Source: Coprinus comatus (Eukaryota; Basidiomycota; Agaricomycetes; Agaricales; Agaricaceae). Taken from it: 64,000 bases of DNA. This document shows positions 12,230-24,149 of this stretch, piece by piece. Location of the stretch: assembly GCA_034638255.1 (NCBI GenBank), contig JAWPGT010000001.1, positions 124,001 to 188,000 of the forward strand, in the 5' to 3' direction. The notes beneath the pieces were generated by a model. It was not told the DNA's origin. It saw only the letters and a list, made by a program, of their open reading frames with translations, and did not search any database. Positions within the stretch are counted from its first letter, which is position 1; each line of letters opens with the position of its first letter. Made by a program: the position numbers and the translations under genes.

Positions 12230-12543
12230 TGAAGACGGTAAAATGAAAGATCAAAAAAGTAAAAATAATACTGTGTATTTGTAATTATTTGGTGATATCA
12301 AGGATACTCTACCGAAAAATATAAGGTATCTTGTGCGACATACATAAAACGAGCAACAGACGGAGGTGCAGGCACATCCACTGTCATATACGACGTCCGT
12401 AACATCTGGTCGATGCCAGTTGTCCAATAGTACACTGTACACACTGCAGGTCAGTACAACTGACCCACGAGCGTTAAAACAATTTAACTTGTGTTCCACC
12501 TACGGAGCACAAATTCAAAAAGGTCCATTTAGTCATCAAAACA

Positions 12544-13598
12544 TCATGACGGGTGTCTTTGATAGCTGGGATGTGCATTCCTGAGGGCTTCCTCTGCACT
12601 CCGCCTCCTCGCCACTTCGTCGTCCATAGTTCGTTCTGCCTCACGTCGCCTATGTCTTTCGCGCTCCAACGATGCCTCCGTCTCCCTCAGGATTGTCCGT
12701 GTTCTAGACGCTTCTGTCAGCGCATGAGAAAGTTGTTCTGTCAGTCGAAGTGAAACAGATACAGCCTCTGCAGATTGCCGCCGTAGACTGCCAATCTCCA
12801 TTTGCATCCTTTCCATTGCACTTTCGGCATTTTTATCCATGCTTGTAATTGGAGGTAAACCATAAGATTGTACAGCTGACGTTGATATGAAATTGCCAAC
12901 TGCATTAGAGTTTGAGCGTCGATCATAGCGTGCCACGGGCATCTCTTCTTCACTTTCGTAAGATTCATCGTCGCTGTTGGACCCCTCATCCTGTGTCGGA
13001 TTTGTTTCTTCTTCTTCGGAGTCATCCGAAGGTGCTTCTGAGGATGGGGGAGATGGTGAGGCTTTGCGTGGGCGGCCACGTTTTTTGCTGTGGGATTCTG
13101 CTTTATTGGTGCGCCCACGTTTTCGGGGTCGTTTAGTGCCAGGAGGTGCAGTTAGATTAACAGTCCAATAGGAGCCAAAACCTGGATCTGTGACAGGTCG
13201 AGGTTGCCTCTCGAACAAACGATTTAGCGATAGGTGATGTCGAACGGATTGCTGTGTACGCGTATGGTTAGTGGGTCCATCAATATGCCAAACAATATCA
13301 CCATACATACTTTCCACGTAGGGCCTGCTGTACGATAGTACGGATATTTGGCTTCCATTGCCGCATAAATCTCTCGGATCGTGAGACGTTTTTTGGGGCT
13401 ACCGAGGATGGCACATCGGAGGATGACTGGAAGGGTATGTTGTGGACGACCATCGGTATCAGGCAGACAATCCAGGGTGTCTGGACAATCAGGATGCAAC
13501 TTGTGCTCTTGCTTGGAGCTGTCCTCCTGTATGTCGACTGTGGTGGTAGGCCCGGTGGACGCGGGCGAAGATGGCTCTGCAGATGAGTGATGAGGCAT
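12544..13598 (-). CDS. Forkhead (winged-helix) transcription factor
   Basis: The protein starts MPHHSSAEPSSPAS at 13598. The forkhead domain spans an intron near 13254-13312. It runs from TLPVILRCAILGSPKKRLTI and AMEAKYPYYRTAGPTWK to the recognition helix QSVRHHLSLNRLFERQ and the wing DPGFGSYWTVNL. The remainder has basic AT-hook-like stretches (KRGRPRK), a Ser/Asp/Glu-rich acidic segment, and a C-terminal predicted coiled coil (about 90 residues, rich in E, R and A) that may mediate dimerisation. No FHA domain is seen, so it is not of the Fkh1/Fkh2 type. Target genes cannot be inferred. A longer frame overlapping the start at 13489-14007 begins with a non-ATG codon and was not used. Confidence 0.9.
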
Positions 13599-14564
13599 GT
13601 TTCCTAGTCTGGTGATAAGTCGTCAGTAGCCATGGCAGACAAGAGGAGGAAGACACGGACTTGGACTGTTTCTTGCGGTCATTCTCTGGGTTAAGGATAT
13701 TGCACAAGTCGGACATCAATAACGCAAAGAGTCCTGCGTTGTCGATGCGGAGCGAGGGAACAAGGAGGAACGCCCAGCTGGCGACCGTGCAAGATATACA
13801 GTCGGCGGTTAGTCTAAAGTTAGCCAGAAGCTTATGTAACGGACCCACAACAGCCTGCCAAACATGTGTGTGTGCTTTTGTATATTGTGTATCCTTGCAT
13901 TCCTCTGTTGACTTTTCGCACAATAAGCCCTTCTGACCTCCATCCAACCTCATTCTCTCTTCCGTATTGTGTTTCCTTAATCCTCGACAACGAGCCCTAC
14001 AAGACAATAAATGTCAACTGTTGTCTATTCTTCTAAACATATCCCCTATACGCGCCAGGACTTATCGCTCACAAAACATGCACCATCACCCGTGGTCTCC
14101 GGCCGGCGTTCTAGTGCACCTGACGTGAAATTCACAATGTCACAATCTGCCTCAAGATGGAAAACCTTTCCCAGCTTTCTGGAAAATGAACTGTACTGCA
14201 AACATGTGCTGCAAGTTCTCCGGCATTTTGATTGGCCACCGTGTCCAGTAGGGGATATTCAATTCATTATTTACTCCATGAAACGAATCCCAGACTATTC
14301 CAGAGTAATTCACAACCCTTGCGGACAAAGAAACGCTGCACAACCCTAACACAATTACCTCATAATCTCGTTACCGGTCTGTATATAGCAAGCAAGTCAC
14401 GAGGCGTCACAACTTCTGATGCCCAGCGTAGTTTGTTTGCTTTGGTGGTACCAATCTCTGACCTATATCACTCGAAACAGTATCAATATTATACTACAAT
14501 ACCACAATTACTATTAACAGAAAAATAATAGATGTCTACAGTACAAACGCGTAACAATACAAAA
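13599..14564. other. Intergenic, no gene supported
   Basis: Upstream region of the forkhead gene and 3' flank of the Zn2Cys6 gene, both on the minus strand. A plus-strand frame of 112 codons at 14011-14349 has an ATG but no recognisable motif or splice context. I treat the region as non-coding. Confidence 0.55.
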
Positions 14565-17500
14565 TTACGGTCCAAACTGGCTGAAGTCATAACTGTAGCT
14601 GTCAGGGATGCGGCTGGGATGCACTGCTGGATAAGTCCAAGCATCAATGTTACTAGTATTCACAGGACCTCCAATGGGGGCTTGAGAGTTTGCGACATTG
14701 ATGTTCATCTGACCAGGGGCAGATATGGGGGGAGATGTAGGCTGGGAGATTACTTGGTTCGATTCTCCTTGGCCCGATGACCTTGGCCACCACTGATAGC
14801 CAGGATAGTAAGATGTTGAAGGCTCAATGCCTGGGATATCCAAACCAAGCATATGAGCCATGATGCGAGTGCTGATATCTTGTACACCGTTCTCGGCCTG
14901 AACACCACCCTGAGATCCCTCTGTACTCTCATCATAGATATCCTGTTTAGGATAATCGAGATTCTTTTCTTGGCCAAAAGCATCATCGGCGCCTCGTTTT
15001 TGCCTATCAGATGACTGTCTGTGCGGTTGGAATAATTGTGACATAGGCACTCCCTCGGACAGTTTGACGCCGTTCAAAAGATCCCATGCTCGAGCAGCAC
15101 TAGGCCAGACCACCTACAACCTTTTCAGTTATTAATTTGAAGAATACATCAAAAACTTGTACCTCCATATCTTTGAGAGCCGTCATGCATTGTCGAAGAC
15201 CCATGGTCGCCTCTACATGTGTGGGACGGAGGGATACTGAATTTGATGTCAGCAAGAGCAAGAACGATGTATATTTCGGTCTCACATGTTAAAATATGCA
15301 TAATGCTAGGATTAATGTCAATATCGACACAGTAACACCTAAACTGGATATGGCTTACGAAGAACTCAAAAGATATGCAGTTAGGAACGGTGAAGTCCTC
15401 TTTAACGTGAAGTTTTCTCGATAAACAGTCACTAGGTATTTTTATTAGCAACAACGTAATCGTGGCCCCATGATTCAGGACGATTGGGATTGATTCTGAC
15501 CTAATGTGCTGATATGGCTTGCGGCGCTCTGTGCAAGATCAAGAGCTTTGGAACTAACAGGCGAGTTCCGAGCAACCTCTTCAGGACTGGAATACAACGT
15601 AAACAAATACTGTTAGGAAAAATGATGACCTTGTACCTTTTCAAATTTGGAATACTTGCGGAAAATTGTGATCAGGATTCGAACACAGCAATAAATATAC
15701 TAACAAACTCACAAAGCTCGGTAAAGGAGGAGAACACAACCCCAATAACGAACATGAAGGAACAGAATTTGAGGTGTAGTTGAATTTCGACGATTGCTTG
15801 CATCATAACGAAGATAATCCGGTAAGCTGAGATACCATTGATCTAGTTGTACCTCGCAATCTTGCCGCACTACCTGCTTGGAGGCACGACCAGTCACTTT
15901 GACAGGATATACTTTTGTGATGATGTCGCCAGCTATCACAGCTGTGTTGTGCGATGATCTAGTTTAATACTACCGTTTTGTGTTTTGACAATCGGAAACC
16001 TACCCAATCGTGCCAATGCACTGAATGTACTCATAACTCGGCCTGGGGTAGGACTATATGCGGTATTATCGTTATGGATAGGTTGCCACAATACATTATC
16101 TTCGTTCTAGATCAAGCTTAATGGAAATAATCAGATTCATCAGTAAAAAAACATACGGATCGATATCAGGCAATGGTGTATCAAAATCTGTGTCCTTGAT
16201 CATGGTAGACCGGCCTGACGAATGTTGTTAGTCAACAAGTTGGTCCAGAAAGCCCGATGTATATTTTACCCATGTAGATCGAGCCATACCTGCGCTGGAT
16301 CAGTCTTTCAGTAAGCCGGACATAGCAAAATGTTGGCTAACCTATCTGCCAGGACACAGGACCACCATATTTGCCGTCGGGTTTGAGTTTCTGGTGGCGA
16401 GAATAAATCGTGTCCATGAATTTTCCATTTCGACGAGTCGCAGTTCAAGCCAAGGTCAAACGCCTGTATCATCTTGTCAATTCAAACATGCATCAAGTGT
16501 GTGCCAAAGAATTACCATTCTGATAGCCATACCTAGTCATTTATTTAGCCGACATTTGTGACATCCTCTGCGATAATATACTCACCAATAAAAATCCATC
16601 CTTGTTCCATTGAACCTATACAAACCGTTGGCCGTGCGGACAAAACAACAACACAACGAAATGACATGCCTATTCCAAATTCCCTATAGCCTAGTAACAG
16701 TAATGACTGGACAGTGGATGGTCTGGAGGAGTATAAAACCTTCGCTAACACAGATGTTAGCCATATAAATATGTAAATAAATGACGATAAATACACAATA
16801 TTTCGCGCGCGGTGTCGAGGTATTGGCACCCAGCTTCCCACATCTTTCCACTAGGTGGCAGTGGCATCTCATCCTCAGAAAAGCGAGCTGCAATAGTGAA
16901 TATAGAAAGCAAAAGAAGCGGTGTGATTTCCTGCGATGGGTCTGGTCTGGGTGACGCTTGGACTTTAGGTGATTCGCGTTTTGTTCTGTTGAAAATGAGC
17001 ATAAAAAAAGTTTATAAAAAAACATTTTACAAACGTACCCATGTTTTCTTACAAAGCAAGTTTTAGCATCATAATCCAACTGGAAAAATCGCATGCTCAC
17101 CTTGAGTGATATTCTGCAAAGAACTGGGTCTTGTGGATCACGGGGAAAACAGGATGGATATATGTGAAGAACAGCTCTAACAGTCGATCTTGCACATCCC
17201 AGGGTGGCAGTAAAACATCCATTTCTGCTGTTGGAGGCGATGACAAGCCATACCGGGCAGGAGGCCAAACTCTTGCCATTGGCAATTTCCTGCAATAAAG
17301 GAAATGAGCGCTTAAGCGAATTATTACTCATGTACAAAAACTTGCCATATGCCCCCTTCTATTCGATCGTCTGTACGAAGATTTCTGCCAAGGAAAGGCA
17401 GACCACTGACGCGACCGTGATACCTTATCTGTGCCATTTCAGGAAAGTGCGTATGAGCTATACGGTCAAAACTGACCTCTTGGTTTTCATCGAGGGATAA

Positions 17501-18620
17501 TGTTCCTATGGCTTCTGTAGCATCTTTGGCATCATCCGAGTCTGACATAGAGTTCAGTAGCTGGGCGGGATGAACTTGACAGTCCCTACCTTCTTGGCTC
17601 AGAGTGTACATATTGTTCCAGTCTTGTTGATAGCTTTGGTCATCAGGCTCGTTCAAACGCCGCCGCTGAGTTGCCGGTATGCTGGTACTAGAGGTAGATG
17701 CACGAAAATCACCATAATGCGATGTTGCCGAAGCTGAGGCTCTGGACGCGGTCGCTAATCGACGTGACAAGTTATCTTGCCATTCTTTTGTAGGTACCAC
17801 GGAAAGACCATGATCTGGATAAACGTTGGAGTTAGCCAAAAACTGATTGACTGAGGATGTCATCATCTGACCTTGAGAGGAGGATACGATTTCGCGGGAC
17901 ACTCTTGACTGCCGACGTGAGCGAGAAGTATCCCGCCCACTCGTACCATTGCTGCGGAGTATTGAAGCGAAAAAGTCCTCTTTGGTAGCCCCGACGGGCT
18001 GGCTCCTCCGACCAGCGGGTCCCTACGGAAAAGCGTGATGAAATCCCGCAATTTCATAGATTACAGACAATTATATATACACACATATGGGCCCATGTCC
18101 ACTCTGTTGATAATCTCTCGGGCCAATTCGTCTTGTTTTATATCATTCACAAATTCTTGAACACGAGGATCGGGACACTGCAGTATGGCGCCTAATAACG
18201 ATTCGACCTGATGCCAACGCTGCTCAATAGCATGAATATAGCCTTTCGGCGGACCACGCTTGTAACTGGGGCCTGCATTTATGTTCTATAAAACAACTTG
18301 TCGAGAGGACAGTGGTGATCTTACCTAGAAAAGTACATGCTGATGATACTATGAGGACAGTGAAAACATGAAGCGGAGAAATTACTCACCGGTTCCTGCG
18401 AGTGCACAACTCTTGCACTGTGCAGATTCTCCACTGGATGACCTTTCACACTTGCTTTTTGTCTTTCGGCATTGGTCGCACGCTGGATGATTTTAATAAT
18501 TAAATATGGCGGTGTCTAGATGAAGTGACAGTACGCGCCTCGACTACTGCGTTTGCGAGAGGTAGTCTGCTGGTCATGGCCTATATCTTCTTCAGAACCT
18601 TCAGAGTCTCTCCAGTCCAT
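14565..18620 (-). CDS. Zn2Cys6 (Gal4-type) transcription factor with fungal-specific TF domain
   Basis: Start MDWRDSEGSEED at 18620. An intron leads into the zinc cluster near 18410-18482: CDQCRKTKSKCERS, then SAQCKSCALAGT, giving all six cysteines, then TFLGPSYKRGPPKGY. A Ser-rich linker (about 17300-18000) precedes the middle-homology domain. That domain includes LPPWDVQDRLLELFFTYIHP and VFPVIHKTQFFAEYH, then LLLLSIFTIAARFSE, and later GSMEQGWIFIG, QIWWSC and YMGRPVMIKDTDFDTPLP. The C-terminus is Gln/Ser/Pro-rich and ends YSYDFSQFGP at 14565. At least ten short introns are present. The general layout resembles regulators of the XlnR-like group, but I cannot assign an orthologue or target pathway. 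Confidence 0.88.
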
Positions 18621-18705
18621 GATGGATTTGGGGGTAGTAGTAGGAAGCACAAGTGATATAGGGCAATGGTATGTCTGGATTGGATAGCTGAGACTATTAG
18701 ATTCC

Positions 18706-18711
18706 CACGTG
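18706..18711. promoter_or_regulatory. E-box CACGTG upstream of the Zn2Cys6 gene
   Basis: Palindromic bHLH (Cbf1-type) core about 86 bp before the start codon at 18620. The match is only six bases, so chance is possible. The same core lies at similar distances ahead of two other genes in this window. Confidence 0.3.
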
Positions 18712-19062
18712 ACTCTACGCAATGTATTTGGTAATGGTCGACCTGATCCGAGATCAAGGGTCCCAGAGTAAAAATCCATCTGGAGAGACATCTGGCATTG
18801 GCCGGATTCTGAGGTGAGGCCAGAAACTACCAGATAATTCTGTGCCATTTTGCGGCCATTTTCTGGTAGCACACACGTACAGAAACCTTCACAACTCTAT
18901 CAGACCCACAGCCTTGTACATACCACTATATGTGACATGCCCAAGTAACGCATTACTTACTACCAGGTTAAGACACTTTCGCTAATACTTCCGTTCGTAC
19001 CTTTCACCCCTTCCTTATGCATGTGTCTATATGATACTCCTTGTGCATACGTCTGCCATAAG

Positions 19063-19249
19063 AGGACCCCCAAATATCCCCTCCAGAGGCTGGGTCCCAG
19101 ATTTGTCCGGTCTTCAAAATTTCCCACGATTTTCTAGCATTGGTTCGTTTCCAGTTGTCGCGATCCAAGAAGGTTTTTTTGATTCCCCAGAATTTTCTCT
19201 TTTTTTGTTCGGTTTTAGGCAGCCTCAATAGGGGTATTCGGGGGGTCCT
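19063..19249. mobile_element. hAT-like MITE, copy B (187 bp)
   Basis: The left end is AGGACCCCCAAATATCCCCT followed by CCAGAGGCTGGG. The right end read on the other strand is AGGACCCCCCGAATACCCCT followed by ATTGAGGCTG. This is an imperfect terminal inverted repeat of about 30 bp. Flanks are GCCATAAG (19055-19062) and GCCATGAG (19250-19257), 7 of 8 identical. It is much shorter than copies A and C, so it is probably an internal-deletion derivative. Confidence 0.8.
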
Positions 19250-19396
19250 GCCATGAGGCATTCGAGTGGTAGCCATCTCGATCTCGGACATCCGCTGGGG
19301 CAACAAGACAAATTTAAGAGAATTTATTTCCAGCGTTCAATGTGTTACATTACGACAATTGCCAAGGATGGATTTAATCGCATCGTCTATCCGTGC

Positions 19397-19981
19397 CTAT
19401 GGTGCATGTCACTTAGTCACCAACTATTTTGTTCAACTCATTTAACACATCAACAACTTAATATTTTTCTTATTCCTCTTACCAAACAGCTTACATTCAT
19501 GATATGAAAGATTTGGTTAGACGGATTTTTTATATCTTTAAAACTGGGAGAAAAAAAAATGAGACTTTTGAGATCTCGCCGCACGACTATATATGGGATG
19601 TATTACCTTATTTGGAAGGACCCTTGATATACAGACTTTTTGTGCTAAGTCTCGCAAACTCAACCAGAACTCAACAATGTGAAGCAAATCTGCATCAGCT
19701 AAAAGCCTGAACATGCATCAAATCATTATGCGATGCTCATACGTATCAATACTCTAACAATTAGTATAACGGCTAGAAAAGGGAAGGCAATTAATGTCCA
19801 TTTTTGCGTCCGGCCTGACGGCCGGATTCCTAATTCCCATTGGCATAACGTGTTTTTGATAGAAGAGAGAACTTGTATCGATATGATCTAATTTATTTTG
19901 AACATAATGCACACCAAGCTGATCAACTTTCGATTTCGCCATTTTACAAAATAGTTGGTGACTAAGTGACATGCACCATAG
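19397..19981. repeat. Perfect 36-bp inverted repeat enclosing 513 bp
   Basis: Positions 19397-19432 and 19946-19981 are exact reverse complements over 36 bases, beginning CTATGGTGCATGTCACTTAG. No matching direct repeats are obvious outside the arms. The enclosed sequence contains a probable partial MITE (19617-19830). It may be the terminal repeats of another small transposon or the product of a local inverted duplication. Confidence 0.7.
19617..19830. mobile_element. Probable partial MITE, same family (copy D)
   Basis: It begins AGGACCCTTGATATAC, close to the left end of copy A. Near 19790-19830 it has a block matching copy A at 6031-6072: AAGGCA, a T-rich stretch, then a TCCGGCC..GGCCGGA hairpin. 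I find no right terminal repeat or target duplication, so it looks truncated. The end is approximate. Confidence 0.45.
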
Positions 19982-20339
19982 TAAAATTCAGTGTATTCTG
20001 GTTACATCTCACAAGCCCATCTACTTCTTGGAAAGAAACACCGTTCTACTCTTGTGAGCTCTCCTGAAAATCTAGGTCCCTCAGCGTTACAGCCCATGCC
20101 AGGCTGATGATCTTAAACTTGTGGCGTGGGTAGATATTCTTGATTTCAACCATTTTTGGAACGTAGGTGAAGCTAGAATGAAGATCAGTTTCTGATTACT
20201 TGGATGAATGCAGATGACGCCCCAGGGCGATCTTGAAGCAACCCTAAAAAAACTGAACACAATTGTCCTCGAAAATCTGGAAAGTCCGATCATCCCCCTA
20301 TTCTTATTTCTCAAATTTAAGGCTGTACTAGGCTGTACT

Positions 20340-20815
20340 AGGACCCCAGAATATCCCTACAGAGGCTAAGTAAGTTCCAAAATGCCCAGATTTTCGACTT
20401 TTTTTTTGTTCAAAAATCACTGATTTTGGAGATTTTTGTCTGGATTCACCTCTAACCTACCCACAGGATCTCAAAATTTGTCCGAACATTTACATCCTGC
20501 CTAAAAACATATAAAAAAAATCTCCAAAAAATTCGTACTTGCTAGAAATATTGTTACTAGTCGACGTGTATATGAATTTGGGAATGTTTTATCTTATCCT
20601 ATAGTCTCTTAATGTATCCTATTATATCATATCAATCATCCATCAGAATTGCCATGAAGACCTAAGTATATAGGTCTGATTTCCACTGAAATTGGTCCAT
20701 CACCTGGATCTGGCCTCGTCATGGAGTCCCTTTTTGTCCGGCAAAAAAAATCTAACCCCACAGCAAAAAGGTCCGGTTTGGGGACATAGCCTCTCTAGGA
20801 ATATTTTGGGGGTCT
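20340..20815. mobile_element. hAT-like MITE, copy C (476 bp)
   Basis: The left end AGGACCCCAGAATATCCCTA pairs with the right end, whose reverse complement reads AGACCCCCAAAATATTCCTA. Both are followed by an AGAGGCTA block, so the terminal inverted repeats are about 28 bp. Flanks are GCTGTACT (20332-20339) and GCTATACT (20816-20823), 7 of 8 identical. The interior is non-coding and aligns with copy A. The left flank is itself doubled (GGCTGTACTA twice at 20321-20340). Confidence 0.82.
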
Positions 20816-21025
20816 GCTATACTGTTCGGGTACTCATTGGTACCCAGATGGATTTTTTACTGGGCGATCGGTCACGTTGTTCGATCAGTACTTTCATTCC
20901 GCTTCGATTCCTAGTGGAGAAATTACGCCTAGCCGACCATTACATTTGTCTCAAATAAACAATTCGAAGGGTTTCGTATAGGCAAGTATACTAGGCATCA
21001 AATAGTTGTAAGGCCAATATGTGAA

Positions 21026-22203
21026 TTATTTGAGCGGGCTGAAAGGTAGAGGTGAGAGAATAAACGAATCCATGAACTTGGCAAGTTTGGCTGTCTGTAG
21101 TTGATGTAAATCATTCACCAAGATCATATGTATGAATCAAAGAGAGCCAACCTTGGATACAGTTTCTGCCCATCCATCTAGTTGCCAGGCCTGCTCTCGT
21201 TGCTCTTTCCTCTCGTGGAGGCTTCTACAAATTCAGGAAGGTGTAAATCAGGGGCAGTTCGGGACAAAACGTAGACACATACGGGTACTGCCACATATGA
21301 TGAACTTGATGAAGTCGTCCAACTTGAGAGAACCACGCTCCGACAGGAGCAACAAACTTCCTTCGGGCTTCAATACCTCTTCGCCTGCACGCTGTGAGTA
21401 ATATGAAAGATATTGATACCTCCAGAAGATCCTACCAAACGTTCTCCCATTCGAGGAGAGTGCCAGGTTGGAGTTGGTACGATCTCAATTCAAAGAGTCC
21501 ACCTTGTGCATGAGGAGGTGCTGTAGGAAAGAAAGCAAACTCTTGGTTGAGCTGATTCGTGCGAGAGTTGATATACGGGAGCATTGCACGATATGCATCA
21601 CCATGCTAACATTAAGGCTTTAGCTGGCTAACAAATTGATGGATATATCTTGTTGAGGGCTCACCTCGGAGGTCTTGATTAGTTGACTTGCTTCGTCGAA
21701 TCCAGCATAGTTCTCATATTCCAAAATGTGCACGAACGTGTCTTGCGGCCCGATGATAGTTTCCCAACTACCTGTGAGTTTGATTCCTAGCCTCGAGTCG
21801 TCGATGAGGCCTTTGTAATAAGTTTCTCTGTTCGAGACTGTGAACGAAGCAAAAGGAAAGGTTCCCTGTAGATACTCACGCAGCCTTCTTATATTCGTCT
21901 ATACGGTTGGGCTTGACGCTATGAGCTGGGACAAGGTATTCTAGGACCCTCTTCTATATAGGTACGATGTAGACTCACATTCAAATGCATGGATGTACTT
22001 TCCTCTTCCGATCAGCCGCGAATGTTGTTGAATTTCCAAGTCTCCTGCCTTCTTTGCTTCCGGTGAACCATGAAGTAGAGACTAGGGAACAGTCAACGCA
22101 ATATACCTAGTAATAGGTCTAGACTGACTTGGACGGATATCAATCTCTTGGCTACGTTTGTTGTGGTAGATGAAGCAGTGCGACGGACAACAGTATTGAG
22201 CAT
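21026..22203 (-). CDS. NIPSNAP family mitochondrial protein
   Basis: Starts MLNTVVRRTASSTTTNVAKR at 22203, a basic, Ser/Thr/Ala-rich leader that looks like a mitochondrial targeting sequence. Two NIPSNAP ferredoxin-like repeats follow across several introns. The first includes HSVKPNRIDEYKKAAETYY, GSWETIIGPQDTFVHILEYE and the YAGFDEA block. The second includes GGLFELRSYQLQPGTLLEWE and the C-terminal WQLDGWAETVSK, TAKLAKFMDSF and ILSPLPFSPLK, stop 21026-21028. Animal NIPSNAPs act at the mitochondrial matrix and in mitophagy sensing; the fungal role is little known. The start lies 98 bp from the stop of the next minus-strand gene. Confidence 0.86.
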
Positions 22204-22301
22204 TATGGAGTAAAGAGAGAAATAAGTGTAGTAAACTAGGAGTAACTAGTGATTGGACGGCAACAATGCGGTTTACCAAGTGACAAGTGACGTAAACGGA
22301 G

Positions 22302-24057
22302 TTATCGTATCCTCCGCATCCATACTTCGTGCACTACCCATTCATGCGGCACTCCTTTCACCGCTCTGGCACGGAGTTTTCTGAAGACCCGGTCTCCAAC
22401 TGAAATGCTGCATTCCTTTAGCCCTCCTTCCACTGGGTAACATTTCAGCCGGGAGCTTAGCAAAGGTTCCTGACCGCAACCAAGAATTAAGATCCAGGGA
22501 AAATATCACTAGTAAATGCAACCCTTACCCATACCATATCCACAGAACTCTCAAATATCGAGTTTTGGAGAATAATCTCGGTACCGTTATTTACGAGCAC
22601 GACAAATTCCAAGTCGGAAGAATCGAATTGACTGTCCATCATATCCAAACCAATCCAGTCATCAGACGCAGCCCCTTGGGAGATAGATCAATCCTTCAGA
22701 AGCACCTCAGAACCCGCCGATAACCGTACCTCTCACACTCTGAAAATTTGTCTCCGGTCTCCCGTCAACGGCGTTGGAAGGGGGAAACCGGAGGTAATGC
22801 TCAATAATTTTACTTCCCAGAATATCAAACTGTTTTTTGACATGGGCTATCATCCCAGTAGCCGAGGGGGTCGAAGGGTCGAAGGGTAAATATGAATTGA
22901 TGTTTGTTTCAAACAGATATGTCTCATCGTAACAAATTGCTCGAGATTCCGGAGGCTTCGTGTCGGCTGCTGGAAGAGATGTGTATGGTACCGTGTTCCA
23001 TTCTCCCGATTATATTGTTCGACAATGGTGTCAAGAATGTGCCCTGCGTTTACCTGGTAGACCTTCAACGCAAGGTAATGAATGGTATAGTGAGTTGAGG
23101 AACCTACAATGTGTTGATTATTCCGCTCTTCGCCCTCGGCCCCTACGGTGAATGCTTGCCCACCACCAAGTTCAATATTTTGATCATACCAGAGTTCAGG
23201 AACCCTATTGGCCAAGATAGTGAAGTAATTATCGGCCATTTTTAAAACTTCGTTGGTTGCATTTATTGCCTGGAGCAAATCTAGAAACTCTGTTGCTTGT
23301 GACCGACGCACAATGGTACCGTAGCCAAGCCAAGCAAATAATGTGTGGGTATTTGGGCTAACCGATACTATACTTGACTGAGAGTAAAGCATCTCAAATG
23401 CTGGTAGAAGGTGTACCGATCGATCAGGGACTTCTGCAATTCGCGACCTCAGTCCACGAATTATGGACGGACGAATGAAGTAGTCATCATCCTGTTCAGC
23501 GCTATTCAGCTGTGATTGAGATTATAAGTGAAAACTCAAACCTGTATAAAACAATATGGTGTGCTTGCTTGTGCACATGCTAGGAAACGTGCCTGAAAGT
23601 AAATGTTTGCTGGTGAGTTGTAGATCCTGAGAACTCGAGTAGGGCAATTTGCCAATAGGAAATCCTATGAAATTATAGTTCGTTATTTGGAAACGCCTGT
23701 AACCGACTAATTGTGGGTACTAACACGATACACCAAAGGTCGAGGGTTGTTGTTCCAGATATGAATCTCAGCAATAGTATCCTGCAACTCAGCACACATT
23801 ACTCCGACAAGTGCAACGACATTTGCCAACCGAGACCAGTTAAGGATGACAGCAGTTGTATCTGGGGACCACGAATGATAAAGTGACAACTTGGTATATG
23901 TCTGTTGTTCATGGACCGTAGTGTAAGTTCCTTTCCAGCGGCTATCAACTTCTAAACGTGGAGAGTGTGTTGCAGGACGAGTCACCAAAACCGACACCAA
24001 GGAGAGTACAAGGAAAAGTTGTGATAACCGTTGTGCAAGTCGCCGTGAAGTAGACAT
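22302..24057 (-). CDS. Type II membrane glycosyltransferase-like protein with C-terminal discoidin-like domain
   Basis: Starts MSTSRRLAQRL at 24057 with a signal-anchor LFLVLSLVSVLV, so the bulk should face the secretory lumen. A GT-A-type nucleotide-sugar region follows: TAVILNWSRLANVVALVGVM, EIHIWNNN, LRIYNSPANIYFQARF, and the acidic DDDYF near 23490 in the position of a DXD metal site. Then come LLPAFEMLYSQ, FAWLGYGTIV and MADNYFTILANRVPE. The C-terminal part has NAVDGRPETNFQS, then DDWIGLDMM and VVLVNNGTEI, resembling an F5/8 type C (discoidin) domain. It ends VVHEVWMRRIR at 22302. Donor sugar and acceptor are unknown. Family assignment rests on motif order read by eye. Confidence 0.62.
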
Positions 24058-24149
24058 GTACGTAGAAGTTACACAACCAACCGTGAGATGATCTGATGGT
24101 ATACAATTGGCATTAGAAAAACATGCAAAGCGGTATGTACAAGGTTCAT

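Larger units (their letters stand above)
18621..21025. other. Gene-free, transposon-rich spacer
   Basis: About 2.4 kb between the Zn2Cys6 start and the NIPSNAP stop. It holds MITE copies B and C, a probable partial copy and a perfect inverted repeat, listed separately. The open frames in it are short, unconserved and lie across transposon ends. Confidence 0.65.

Noticed and set aside
13489..14007. 172-codon minus-strand frame overlapping the forkhead start
   Set aside because: It begins with a non-ATG codon, overlaps the forkhead coding exon in another frame and has no recognisable domain.
14011..14349. 112-codon plus-strand frame with an ATG
   Set aside because: No motif, no splice context and no promoter signal; length is within chance for this spacer.
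19253..19710. Short plus-strand frames in the transposon-rich spacer
   Set aside because: They cross MITE ends and the inverted repeat. One peptide (MSLSHQLFC) appears from both strands only because the arms are reverse complements.
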